64,000 nt of DNA, from the NCBI GenBank assembly GCA_023055425.1, contig JALGPY010000003.1, forward strand, positions 18,535,001-18,599,000, given 5' to 3'. Numbering within the stretch: position 1 is the stretch's first letter; each line of letters starts with the position of its first letter. The notes under the pieces were generated by a model that worked only from the letters and a program-made list of their open reading frames with translations, was not told where the DNA came from and did not search any database. Shown piece after piece: positions 23,581 to 35,023 of this stretch. A program made the translations under genes and the position numbers. Origin of the DNA: Linanthus parryae (taxonomy: Eukaryota > Streptophyta > Magnoliopsida > Ericales > Polemoniaceae).

Positions 23581-24975
23581 TGTTGGGTTTTAATGCAGGT
23601 TACGCAGCGGAATAACAAAATTAATCCTGCTGAAATCTCACCAAGGATCACAGGCAAGCAATCATAATATGATAAGGGCATAGAAGAAGTGTACCTTGGT
23701 TTGGGAGATCACACGAAGAATAGTGTCTTCGTCTCTATGAATATCCACACCTTGAATTCTTGATTGGATTCCTTCTCACCGCGGTGTTCTAGCAACGGAG
23801 GAAGGAGGAAGATCACGCAAAACGGAGCAACCACCAACGCGCAAGGGGGCCGACGGCGGAAAAGGGGCGGACGGACTAAGGGGGTCGAACCTCCTTGTCT
23901 TGTTTCTCTCTCTTGCTTTGTTATGTTCTCTCAATAATGACTTGTCAGAGAAATAACAAGCTAGAGTTCCTTCATATAGTCATAAATCTTTATTAACTAC
24001 ATAAAGGCCCCAATACTAATCATGTCCTTACATGGATTAGCCCACTCGCAAATTAGTCCTACTAAGCTTGCTTGTGATTGAGTTATGATCCTTTTATTCA
24101 TTAGTCCAACTAATTAATAACTATATCCAATTTAATCCATCCGGTGTGTGACCCCATAGATTTCTACTTTGTTGGTAGTAACTTATTACTAACATGGAGC
24201 GGTTTCTAGCAACACATCCATACAACCCAACATAATAGAAATAAGTCAGTGATCTCGACAAACCTTGTGCCCAATGTTCATGTATTGTGTTATCCCTTTG
24301 TCTCCATATCCGGATTGGACACGAGACATAATAGTCACACTCGTATATCCAATCCATATTTCCTCGATCCTGGGAATATGCTTATGTGTGCAGATAACAT
24401 CAATATCCCCATATTGATTTGTCTAAGTCTGGCCAGACCTATAAGCACCATCCCTCGAGTGGCCCATGGATATTTGCTCCCATTATGTGGGAGGGACAAA
24501 TCCTCTCTACGTCACCACGATCTCTAAGCTTGCTTCCTATCATGCCCGATAACTATCTTTATAGTTAATCGGTTAAGGCGCAACGTTTGATAATATCAAA
24601 GCATGCTATTCCACAACTAGAGTATCTAGTGACTTCAAGTCTCAGGATTACAATATCATTAGCACTAAGAGAAGCGATTGTGACTTTGACATAATCTAAT
24701 GTATCATTCTCGTCGTGGGTCAATCCTGTATGCCATTACTCCTAATGCATACCCATGTGTTAGACTTTATATCTCCATATCAATCTACACACATACTAGT
24801 CTATAGTCGATCGTCCTATTAATCAATATAATGGACTAGGGAGATTTAAGATAAACAACACATTGTATATAAGGACTACCTTATATTAAATATTACAATA
24901 AATAATAAATGAATGTTCTAGCCAAAATATTGTTCATACTAAATATAGATTGTCTCTAGGGAACCTATTCCAATA
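23581..24975 (-). repeat. 3' LTR of copia copy 3
   Basis: 1,395 bp, colinear with the LTRs of copies 1 and 2 but more diverged. On the minus strand it starts TATTGGAATAGG (first dinucleotide TG changed to TA) directly after the polypurine tract AAGTGGGATAC (24976-24986). It ends ...TAAAACCCAACA. The TATA region is altered (CTATATGAAGG). Confidence 0.9.
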
Positions 24976-24989
24976 GTATCCCACTTGCA

Positions 24990-26660
24990 CTAGCGCCAAT
25001 CTGGCGTATCTCGTATGCCTATAGATCTAGTGTAACCTTCATGCTTTCGCTCCGCAAGTGGCTTTGTGAGCTGATCTGAAAGATTGTCATCCATTGGAAT
25101 CTTGAACATCTTCACATCTCCTCTATCGATCATATCACGAATAATATGGAATTTCCTAAATACATGATTTGATTTCTGGTGTGATCTTAGTTCCTTAGCT
25201 TGTGCGATCGCTCCAGAGTTGTCACAGTACAACGTCATGGGATCCACGATGCTAGGGACCACACCGAGATCAGTGATAATTTTATTTATCCAATATGCCT
25301 CCTTTGCTGCTTCTGGAGCAGCGATGTACTCAGCTTCAGTTGTAGAATCAACAACTGTCTCTTTCTTGGAACTCTTCCAGCTCACAGCTCCTCCATTTAG
25401 GCGGAACACATACCCCGACTGCGATCTGTAGTCATCCTTGTCGGTTTGGAAGCTCGCATCAGTGTAACCATTTACATTGAGCTCTTCCTCACCTCCAAAT
25501 ATCGAGAACGCATCCTTAGTTCTTCTTAAGTACTTTAGGATGTTCTTGACAGCAATCCGGTGACTCTCACCAGGATTAGACTGATATCTACTTACCATAA
25601 TCAATGCGTATGATACGTGTGGTCTAGTACACAACATGGCGTACATGATGGATCCTATGACCGAAGCATAGGGTATCCTACTCATGCGGTCCTGTTCATG
25701 CTCCATCATCGGTTCAGTGGTTTGTGGCTCTTGAATTTCTTCAAGTTCTACAGTCCTCACACTTGCTTCTTTAGAGACTAGCTCTCTTTCTAGAAACACG
25801 CCGGTCCGAGCTACAAACACTTTGTTCTCTGTTGGATTGTAGAAATAATATCCTTTCGTCTCCTTAGGATATCCTACAAATTTACACTTATCCGCTTTGG
25901 GTCCGAGCTTGTCTGTTTGAAAACGCTTTACATAGACGTCGCAACCCCAAATATTTATAAATGACACTATGGGACGCTTCCCAGTCCATATCTCATATGG
26001 TGTCTTCATGACTTATTTGGATGGAACACGATTAATGGTAAAAGCTGCAGTCAATAGAGCATGTCCCCAAAATGATATGGGAAGATCCGTTTGACACATC
26101 ATAGATCGCACCATATCAAATAGTGTGCGATTCCTTCTCTTGGACACGCCATTACACTGTGGCGTTCTGGGTGGAGTGAGTTTGGATACTATCCACACTC
26201 TCTAAGATATTCGTCAAACTCTTGGCTTAAGTATTCTCCTCCACGATCCGATCGCAAAGCCTTAATACTTTTACCAAGTTGCTTCTCTACTTCATTCTTG
26301 AATTCGTTGAACAATTCAAAGGATTCAGATTTGGCCTTCATAAGGTATAAAAATCCATATCTACTGAAGTCTTCAGTAAACGTAATGAAGTAGGTGTAAC
26401 CACCTCTGGCAGGCGTGGGAAACGGCCCACATACATTTGTATGTATGAGTGATAGTAACTCACTAGTCCTCTCACCTTTCTTATTGAAAAGGGACTTTGT
26501 CATTTTTCCCAATAAACAAGACTCGCACGTCTCATATGATTCCAAATCAAATGAGTATAGAAATCCATCCTTATGGAGTCTAGATATGCGTTTCTCATTT
26601 ATATGGCGTAAACGACAGTGCAATAGATATGTAGGATTTAAATCATTAGTTTTAATCCTT
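24990..26660 (-). pseudogene. Copia copy 3: integrase and RNase H with the RT deleted
   Basis: On the minus strand the piece runs from the integrase HHCC region (CRLRHINEKRISRL, ESCLLGKM) through the integrase core (HTNVCGPF, RSDRGGEY) to RNase H (GYTDASFQ, STTEAEYIA, LYCDNSGAIAQ) and a stop at 24990-24992. The core Asp of HTD is Asn. A one-base loss near 26190 shifts frame, and TAA replaces a Ser codon near 26010. At about 25690 the MEHEQ segment joins directly to DRMSRIPYAS, removing about 1 kb that holds nearly all of the reverse transcriptase including YVDD. The junction carries a TCCT microhomology. At 26660 the frame is broken by a MITE and resumes at 27662. Confidence 0.92.
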
Positions 26661-26663
26661 TTG

Positions 26664-27658
26664 GGTCTTGTTTGGTTAGAGGATAAGGAGATAGCATAAG
26701 ATAAGTTATACTCTATCTTTTTTCATCAAGTGTTTAGGTGCCGGATAAGAGAGGGGATAAGTTATGTTGCCTTATGCTGATGGAGATTTTAATGAACAAA
26801 TTTTGTACCTCCAACATGGAGGTATAAGGTCGGATAAGAAAATATAGCATATTCGGGTGCTAGTACGTTGACAAAAATACCCCCACAAACTATATAATTT
26901 CCTACCCTTATTCTCAAAGACGATGAAGACCGCCTTGAGTTTATCAAATCTTGCTAAATAATGGCGAGTAATGTTTGGTATTTGTGGGGTTTTACTATGA
27001 TTGCTTAAGCTGGTAACTTTATTTTGGATTACATAACTATGTGAAGTAGCTCAACATTTTATTACATTTATTTCGGAGGAGGTCCTTTTGATAACTATTA
27101 TTTTGGGATTGTATAACCTTATTTGAGTATGTACGGTTGAGATAAATATGAAGACATTTGACCGTGCTTGCTGTTTTTTTTGGTTTAATTTAACTTGTTT
27201 ATTGTAGGTTTTGTAACACTATGCCAATATGCCATTAAGTACTAGTAATTTATACTCCATATTTTTCTATGGCCATGTTGTATCCATGAATATTTGTTAT
27301 GTTTGCATGTTACTACAGGTTTATTTCGCGTATTAATATACATTTTGTAAACATTTTGACGGTCACTATTGTGTAGAAAAAAGATTATTAAAATATAAAC
27401 ATATATAGTGATAGATTTTGTATACATTTTTCCTCATCAATTTAAAATATAAAATCTTTTATACAAAATAACAGCACTGAGGGTATTACAATTATTTTGG
27501 CACATATCATGCTTCATATCCTGCATCATATCCGACAACACCCAAACACGGACAACCAGCAAATCTTATCAGGGCTTATCAGACAATATTCATATCCTTG
27601 CTCATAACCCAGCATAAGCCTTATCCCTACATACCATATCATCTACCCAAACGAGGTC
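26664..27658. mobile_element. PIF/Harbinger-like MITE inserted in copy 3
   Basis: 995 bp absent from copy 2 at the same place. Ends: GGTCTTGTTTGG on the left; GACCTCGTTTGG on the right, inverted. The flanks are TTG (26661-26663, probably a mutated TTA) and TTA (27659-27661), matching the 3-bp TTA preference of PIF/Harbinger and Tourist elements. No transposase is readable. It is longer than a typical MITE, so it may be an internally deleted derivative. Confidence 0.85.
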
Positions 27659-27661
27659 TTA

Positions 27662-28388
27662 GTATTTATGTTATAGATGGAATTATTTAGATCAATGACA
27701 TACAATCCATTAGACAAATGCGCACTACAATAGTGCATACTATCAAAATAAATGGAGCAACACTTGTCCTTTTATTGAAATAGAAAAACCCTTCTCGTCC
27801 AAACAAGAAACGGAAATAATGTTTCTGCTCATAGCAGACACATAATAGCAATTGTATAATTCTAAAATAAGTCCAGAAGGCAAAGATAGCTCATACACGC
27901 CTATAGCTAATGCAGCAACTCTTACTCCCTTCCCGATGCGCAAATCTATCTCCCCTTTAGCCAATCTTCTACTTCTTTTCAAATCCTGCACATTTCGACA
28001 AATGTGAGATCCACATCCATTATCATATACCCAAGATGAAAAAATAGATAAATTGACGTCTATAACAAAAATACCTGGTGGTTGTGGAATCACTATTTCA
28101 AGCTTCTTATCCTCCAGATATTTGGGGCAATTCCTCCTTCAGTGACTCAGCTGGGTACAGTAGTGACAATCACCTTTAGCCACGCCCCACTAGGATTTAG
28201 GGCTTCCTTGGATTTTACAACTTTCTTGCGCTTTCCTTTGGAAGTAGAGGCATCTCATTTGCCCTTACTTTTATTCACCATCATTATGGTCTTGCCCTTT
28301 CCTTTGTTGATGATTTGTTCAGCTGTCTTTAGCATGTTTAGCAAGTCCGACAGAGCTTTACTGATCTCATTCATGTTATAGTTGATGA
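27662..28388 (-). pseudogene. Copia copy 3: zinc knuckle and protease segment
   Basis: Continues copy 3 toward gag. The protease segment reads VDVNLSIFSSWVYDNGCGSH, so the catalytic DTG is DNG here. The zinc-knuckle region near 28130-28170 has lost a canonical residue (the sequence corresponding to PGHW is altered) and is out of frame with the protease. It ends at the GATGA target duplication (28384-28388) of the solo LTR. Confidence 0.88.
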
Positions 28389-29896
28389 TGAAAGTGTGTA
28401 ATGTAGACTAAATACAGGACCTAAATACTCTAGAAGGGGGGGTTGAATAGAGCATTGAAATTTTTTGCAAAACTCAAAGTTTAACAGAAATACTTTGTGT
28501 GAAACTCAAATCTCAAGGCCTTGAGATTTTAGTAAACTGTCTGAAACAAACAAAGGCAAAATAGTAAGCTTCAAGGCCTTGAACTGTAAACAATTCTAAA
28601 CAGCTTTCGAACCCTAGTTTGATTTGAGTTGTGTGTAGCAGATAATAATCAAACTGTAAAGTAAAGAACACAAAGTAATTTACAGAGTTCAGTCTCAATG
28701 GACCTAATCCTGCCTGAGGGATCTAATCCCACTAGGATTGGGCAAAAACTTATTATTACTCACACAGAAACAACCCTAGATCTTCAAGCCTAAGTGATTT
28801 CCCTTACACCTATACAGCTTGTGGTTCCAAACCTATCTAATTCGAGCTACTAACTGTTGAGCTAACAAGAACCTCTTGTTGTTCACTTGAACAACCAACC
28901 AATAGGTTAAGTGAGGTTTAAGATAATATAAAGATACACAGATAGAAGTACAAGTGAAGAACACAGTATGAAGATAAGCTGTTGAAGCCTGGATGTGTTC
29001 TTCTGGAAAACTGGATTGATTTGATCTTCTGGAATCTGGAATGAAGCTTAAATGATTGTTTGTTTGAATGAATGATCTCCCACGATTTTGTCACACCTCT
29101 CTGAGTATTCTGCAAGCCTCTATCTTCTTCGAAATTCAAACCAGTCTCTTTTATCCACAGCTGCAACTGATTGAGAGATTTTAGGATCTCAGTTCCTATA
29201 AATCCTCTTTCTGTTTTCAACTGAAATTCAAACAGCTTCAAGTGGATATCCGTTGGAGTTTGTTGAGATTGCTCCTTCACGTTTAACAACCCTGCAATAG
29301 CATTGAAACACATCAACAACAAAATCCAGAAAGATAACAGTGCTATGACTGTTTGTTTATCCAGTTTCTAATAAAACTGTTTAACAGACTAGAACAATAA
29401 CCTGTATATCTTCTAAAACATATGAATCATGAAAAAACAAGTTTAAGACACTTAGAAGTGAGTAAATAATCACAATACTAAGAATCACAACCTGCAAGAA
29501 AGAATCAACTAAGTTCTGTAAAAAGACTGTCAGCAGCTCAAGGCACATCTCAAGGCCTTGGAGCTCTGAACCTGCTTCACAAAATTTCAAAGTTAAACTC
29601 ATATAACTTTGATTCTTCCTGTTCTGATCATCTGCAATTATGTTAGATATGTAAATAGTGTAATCCATAAGTATATGCAGTAAATCACTGATCTCTATAA
29701 TCAGACATCCAATCTGCAACACAGAACTGTTAGAACATATAGCAGAAAAGAATAACTCTCAAGGCTTTGAAGTTCAGTCAATATCTCAAGGCATTGGGAT
29801 AACTAAGATGCTTTGCTGCTTATGTCTTAGTCTTTGTCTTTCATCACTCAAAACAATTACCAACCAAAAACACATTCAAGGATTTTTGACTCAACA
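28389..29896. repeat. Solo LTR of an unassigned family, GATGA target duplication
   Basis: 1,508 bp begin TGAAAGTG and end CTCAACA (TG...CA), flanked by GATGA at 28384-28388 and 29897-29901. Copy 2 lacks it at this place in gag. The interior repeats a near-palindrome CTCAAGGCCTTGAG at about 28513, 28572, 29552, 29758 and 29790. The early GAAGGGGGGGTTGAATAG resembles LTRs of Sirevirus-like copia elements, a weak resemblance. Open frames of about 110-135 aa on the minus strand match nothing I know. Confidence 0.85.
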
Positions 29897-30080
29897 GATG
29901 ATAAACTGGTTATAACTATCTGGCAACGATTGCAAGATGAGATCAGTTTCTAACTTTTGTCCGAGTGGGAACCCTAGCCTCGTGAGGTTCTTCTATATAC
30001 CCGATCATTCGGAGTACATGAGGCCCAGCTGGGTTCCCTCTTGGTAGATTGCTCTTGAACTGTGGCTTAGACACTTCATA
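29897..30080 (-). pseudogene. Copia copy 3: gag fragment left of the CACTA element
   Basis: Matches gag of copy 2 (about 47550-47730), with small indels near 29990. It ends at ATA (30078-30080), the target duplication of the CACTA element. The rest of gag is at 40754-41098. Confidence 0.9.
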
Positions 30081-33000
30081 CACTACCAGAAACAGAGCCT
30101 ATGCCCGCGTTTAAAAAATGCGGGGAAAGGGCTAACACACGTCGGGAAAGGTTTTACCCACGGGACAACCCACGGTAAAGAAGCGTGATAAGTTTGGCCG
30201 TGATGAAAAGGTCCCCCGCGTTTAACTACTGTGGGGAAAACTTTGTCACATTAGTTACCGTGAGAAAAAGTGTCGTGGGCTTAACCAAAATTTCTCTATG
30301 GGAATTTAGTACCCGTGGGAAATAAAGTTTTCGCCACAGCTGACAACCGCGGTCAATAATTTTTTCCCACGTTTGACAAACGCGGGGAATGTAATTATTT
30401 TCCCTATATATATATATATATACATGTTAAAGCAAATCCCTATTGTACAGTTAATATTAACAAAATATATACCAGTGGACCTTTCTAATTAATACAAATA
30501 AAATGTCAATTAACAGATATATTAAACAGTAGCTTCAACCAAGAAATACGACCTGAAAGTCGTAATCTAGCTTTATACGCATTATCGAGATAGATAATTC
30601 TAAGCTTCAGCAGTAGCAACGTTAGCACATGCAACTAGTACTTGAGAGAAAATTTTACTGGAAACATTAATAAATAACAATTTTATCAAGTAAATAATGG
30701 ATGAGTAGAAGATGAGAGTATTTAATAAAAATGTTTCCCAAATCCTCAATCAAGAAGAAAAGAGACAACTTTCTCAATGATCTCTCACCGCGTCCTCTCT
30801 CAATTGCTCCGTAAGTTAATTAGTTTTCCGAGTTCTTTGCTACTGCGTTCCGTTCCATCGGTGCATAATTTGGCGATTCCACATTTTTTTATCAAATACC
30901 CGAGTTCCATCGTTCCTACTCGTAATTTCATCACATTTGGCATGGTAATGTAATTCTCGATATATACTTGTTTTATTTGGGAATAATTCTATACTTGGCT
31001 CTTATAGTATCCCACAATACATCTGTATAGCCTGAATGAAGCTTTGGAAACAACAATAATGTATCCATGGCCGAGTATAAGTTCACTTGCTGGTTTTGTT
31101 TTGTTGCTTTAGTGATCTTTAATCATGTTAGGGCATCTCCAACCCATATAATTTTTCCCCTCACCCCGCCTCCCCCTCCCCACAAGGGCCCACCACTTTC
31201 CCCTTCACCATCCCCCAAATTACTACTCACCTCCAACCCATTTGTCCCCACCCATTTTGACTAGAGAATTTCTTATTTCTATATCATCATGTTAACAAGT
31301 CCAAGTGCAAAACCTAGTCAGTTAGAAGCCAGGTGATAGCCTTCAGGAAGAGTAAATCCACATAGCTTGAGCTTCTTACCTTATCATAGGTCAATGTATT
31401 TTGGTCTAACTACGACCTTCTTGTAGACAATTACACACACAGATGTATACCATCATGTTGAAACTCAGGTTCTCAGGAGATTCAAGTTAGAAAACAGGTG
31501 ATAATGTAACTAAGATACTTTTTTCTCTCTAAATTGCGTACTAATTATATTGTTCCACACTCGAGACTCGTATATCCATTATAAGGGATTACGAAATTTT
31601 ATTTATTTAGTAAACATATATTAATTGGTTCTGATAATGAATTTACGTATTGATCCCCGAAACTCAATTTTCCCCTCCGCCAATATATGGATCAGAGTAG
31701 CTATTTCTGGTGGCACAAGAAATAAATCAAGCACTCCTCACTTCAGTGCTTGTCTCTTCAATACAGCCAGATCAAGAATCCATTTGTGACATTTGTATGA
31801 TACTAGTCAGAAACACGTGCGTTGTACGTGAGAAAGTTTATAAGTTATATGTGCAATATGGTTAGAAAACTGAAAGTGCCGGTAATCTTACTAATAAATA
31901 TAAACCAAAATCAGATAATCAAAAAACAAACAAAACCAAAATATCCAAGCCTTGTGAAGACATTACGATAGTAGCTAGGTTGATTATTGGTTTCTTCATT
32001 GAAGCCATAACTGCATTCATAGTTTTTGATTGGGCTGAGTTTAAACCGATCAATTTTGTGAATATTACTTCTTGATCATTTTCTTGGTAAACTTTAAATA
32101 AAGAAAGTCATGTTCTTATTGTTTTCTTCTCGCAACTCTGTACTCTAAATTTCATGGCAATACTTGGTATTTTCCTGTCTCTCAACCATTTCATTTCATG
32201 TAGCTTGCTTTTCAATCTCCAAGCCATCAAATTGACATTGACATTTACATTGTGCTGTTCTGGTGGAAATGAACTTGGTAGACAGTTATTGTCTTTTACA
32301 ACCAAAACAACCAACATACCTAACAAATCTTGAACTAACTATAAATCTTCATCAGGACGAGGGTTGCGAACCAGTAAGATTATCTCTTTTGTACCAAGTT
32401 TTGCGGTAGATCAGCATAGGCGCTTTGTTCAGGACTACTAAGGACTAAGAGACATTCCAAAATTACCATTATCTTCCTTGTACAGCTTCAATGCAGCAAG
32501 CTACCGTGTTGAAATTTCTACCACAAAATAGTGCCATTTTCCCTAAGAGAGGCCCCAAAAGTTTAATAGATATTCTTGTGTGCAACAAAGTACATCCTTT
32601 GGTACATCCTTACCCTCACTGTAGTTGTGAATGTGAGATCGAAATTCATCTCCGAATAGCTGTCCAGAGCATTCACTTGCAGTGTTCGATAGATACTTCC
32701 CTTGGTGTTGAGTCCCCTGCACAAGGTTGGAAGTAATTAGTCTGATTATTCTTAGCTTATGAAGTATGGTTGGTATGGGAGAAAGAATGAACCCAGTCAA
32801 TCGCATATATTCTTACAGGCCCACTCTTTTGAAAGGTTTTGGTTTAACCTTGAGGTCAAACCCAATTACACGACGAACACTCATCCACCACAACACTAAC
32901 AAACACATAAGAGTCCCAAACATGACCAGATTGAACTTGGGTCTGTCATTCTTAATCATGTAACAACTTAACAACTCGATTCAAATCTGACATCAGACTT

Positions 33001-33258
33001 GAGCTCAACAAAACAAGAAGAGCAAGTGACAGACCAAGCTTCCCCCCTTTTAACTCGAAACACGGTACAACAAAGCAATTAGAGACTAAAAAGTAAAGGT
33101 GAAGAGAAGACAATGCCTTACCCACCCGCTGTTGTGCGGATGGATAAGGCATCATCCACAAGAACTTCGTTATTTAAGATGTGTTCTGAAAAATATATCA
33201 ACAGTGAGTGACATAGTACAGAAAGGAACAGAGCCCAACAACAAGGGGGATATAAGAT

Positions 33259-33593
33259 TGTTGATATGTCCTACATCGAACAATCAAGAAAAATGAAAAA
33301 TAAATGATAAGTGTTATGGGCTACTCCCCTCATAGCCAATTAGTTTTGAGTTGGAACCCAATGAATTTTTACATGTTATCAGAGTCGCGGCTCGCAACAT
33401 GAATGGTGTAACAACTCACGTGATCACTGTCACCCACACCCACAGACAAAAAGATCCACGTGTAAGATACCCCACGTGAGTGGGCGTGCTGAGATGTCAC
33501 ACATCAGAATATCAAGAAAATAATTGATAAGTGTCCTGAGTTACTCCGCTCATAGCCAACTAATTTTGAGATGTAACCCCATGGATATCTACA
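33259..33593 (+). mobile_element. TRIM retrotransposon, copy in unit 1
   Basis: 335 bp. Two short direct LTR-like repeats (33259-33373 and 33490-33593) each start TG and end TACA, and share the block GATAAGTGT...TACTCC...CTCATAGCCAA. After the first comes TGTTATCAGAG, a PBS complementary to initiator tRNA-Met; before the second, a purine-rich GTGAGTGGGCGTGC. The flanking 5-bp duplication is AAGAT (33254-33258 and 33594-33598). There is no coding capacity; by family knowledge TRIMs move with proteins from other elements. Confidence 0.85.
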
Positions 33594-33973
33594 AAGATAA
33601 CACCCAAACTCCATCTATCTACATCTAAAAAGAATCAAAATTGCCTCCCACTTAGATGCGAATTTCTCGTCTCTAACAAGAAATTTAGGTTTTACTCCTG
33701 CCAGCTACCAACCAAGAAGAAGACCCAAATCGACCAAAAACATTTCAGAGACATGATTTTTTTGCACAATAAAAACACGGTACAACAAAGCAATTAGAGA
33801 CTAAAAAGTAAAGGTGAAGAGAAGACAATGCCTTACCCACCCGCTGTTGTGCGGATGGATAAGGCATCATCCACAAGAACTTCGTTATTTAAGATGTGTT
33901 CTGAAAAATATATCAACAGTGAGTGACATAGTACAGAAAGGAACAGAGCCCAACAACAAGGGGGATATAAGAT

Positions 33974-34308
33974 TGTTGATATGTCCTACATCGAACAATC
34001 AAGAAAAATGAAAAATAAATGATAAGTGTTATGGGCTACTCCCCTCATAGCCAATTGGTTTTGAGTTGGAACCCAATGAATTTTTACATGTTATCAGAGT
34101 CGCGGCTCGCAACATGAATGGTGTAACAACTCACGTGATCACTGTCACCCACACCCACAGACAAAAAGATCCACGTGTAAGATACCCCACGTGAGTGGGC
34201 GTGCTGAGATGTCACACATCAGAATATCAAGAAAATAATTGATAAGTGTCCTGAGTTACTCCGCTCATAGCCAACTAATTTTGAGATGTAACCCCATGGA
34301 TATCTACA
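33974..34308 (+). mobile_element. TRIM retrotransposon, copy in unit 2
   Basis: Same element as at 33259, displaced by exactly 715 bp together with its AAGAT flanks. It was therefore copied by the tandem duplication, not by a separate insertion. Confidence 0.85.
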
Positions 34309-34688
34309 AAGATAACACCCAAACTCCATCTATCTACATCTAAAAAGAATCAAAATTGCCTCCCACTTAGATGCGAATTTCTCGTCTCTAACAAGAAATT
34401 TAGGTTTTACTCCTGCCAGCTACCAACCAAGAAGAAGACCCAAATCGACCAAAAACATTTCAGAGACATGATTTTTTTGCACAATAAAAACACGGTACAA
34501 CAAAGCAATTAGAGACTAAAAAGTAAAGGTGAAGAGAAGACAATGCCTTACCCACCCGCTGTTGTGCGGATGGATAAGGCATCATCCACAAGAACTTCGT
34601 TATTTAAGATGTGTTCTGAAAAATATATCAACAGTGAGTGACATAGTACAGAAAGGAACAGAGCCCAACAACAAGGGGGATATAAGAT

Positions 34689-35023
34689 TGTTGATATGTC
34701 CTACATCGAACAATCAAGAAAAATGAAAAATAAATGATAAGTGTTATGGGCTACTCCCCTCATAGCCAATTGGTTTTGAGTTGGAACCCAATGAATTTTT
34801 ACATGTTATCAGAGTCGCGGCTCGCAACATGAATGGTGTAACAACTCACGTGATCACTGTCACCCACACCCACAGACAAAAAGATCCACGTGTAAGATAC
34901 CCCACGTGAGTGGGCGTGCTGAGATGTCACACATCAGAATATCAAGAAAATAATTGATAAGTGTCCTGAGTTACTCCGCTCATAGCCAACTAATTTTGAG
35001 ATGTAACCCCATGGATATCTACA
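34689..35023 (+). mobile_element. TRIM retrotransposon, copy in unit 3
   Basis: Same element as at 33259, displaced by 1,430 bp together with its AAGAT flanks; part of the third tandem unit. Confidence 0.85.

Noticed and set aside
28918..29722. Two minus-strand frames of 113-134 residues in the solo LTR
   Set aside because: No start context, domain or repeated support; they lie within TG...CA LTR sequence.
33099..34726. 65-residue frame repeated three times
   Set aside because: Identical because the 715-bp unit is duplicated; it overlaps the hairpin and the TRIM boundary and has no domain.
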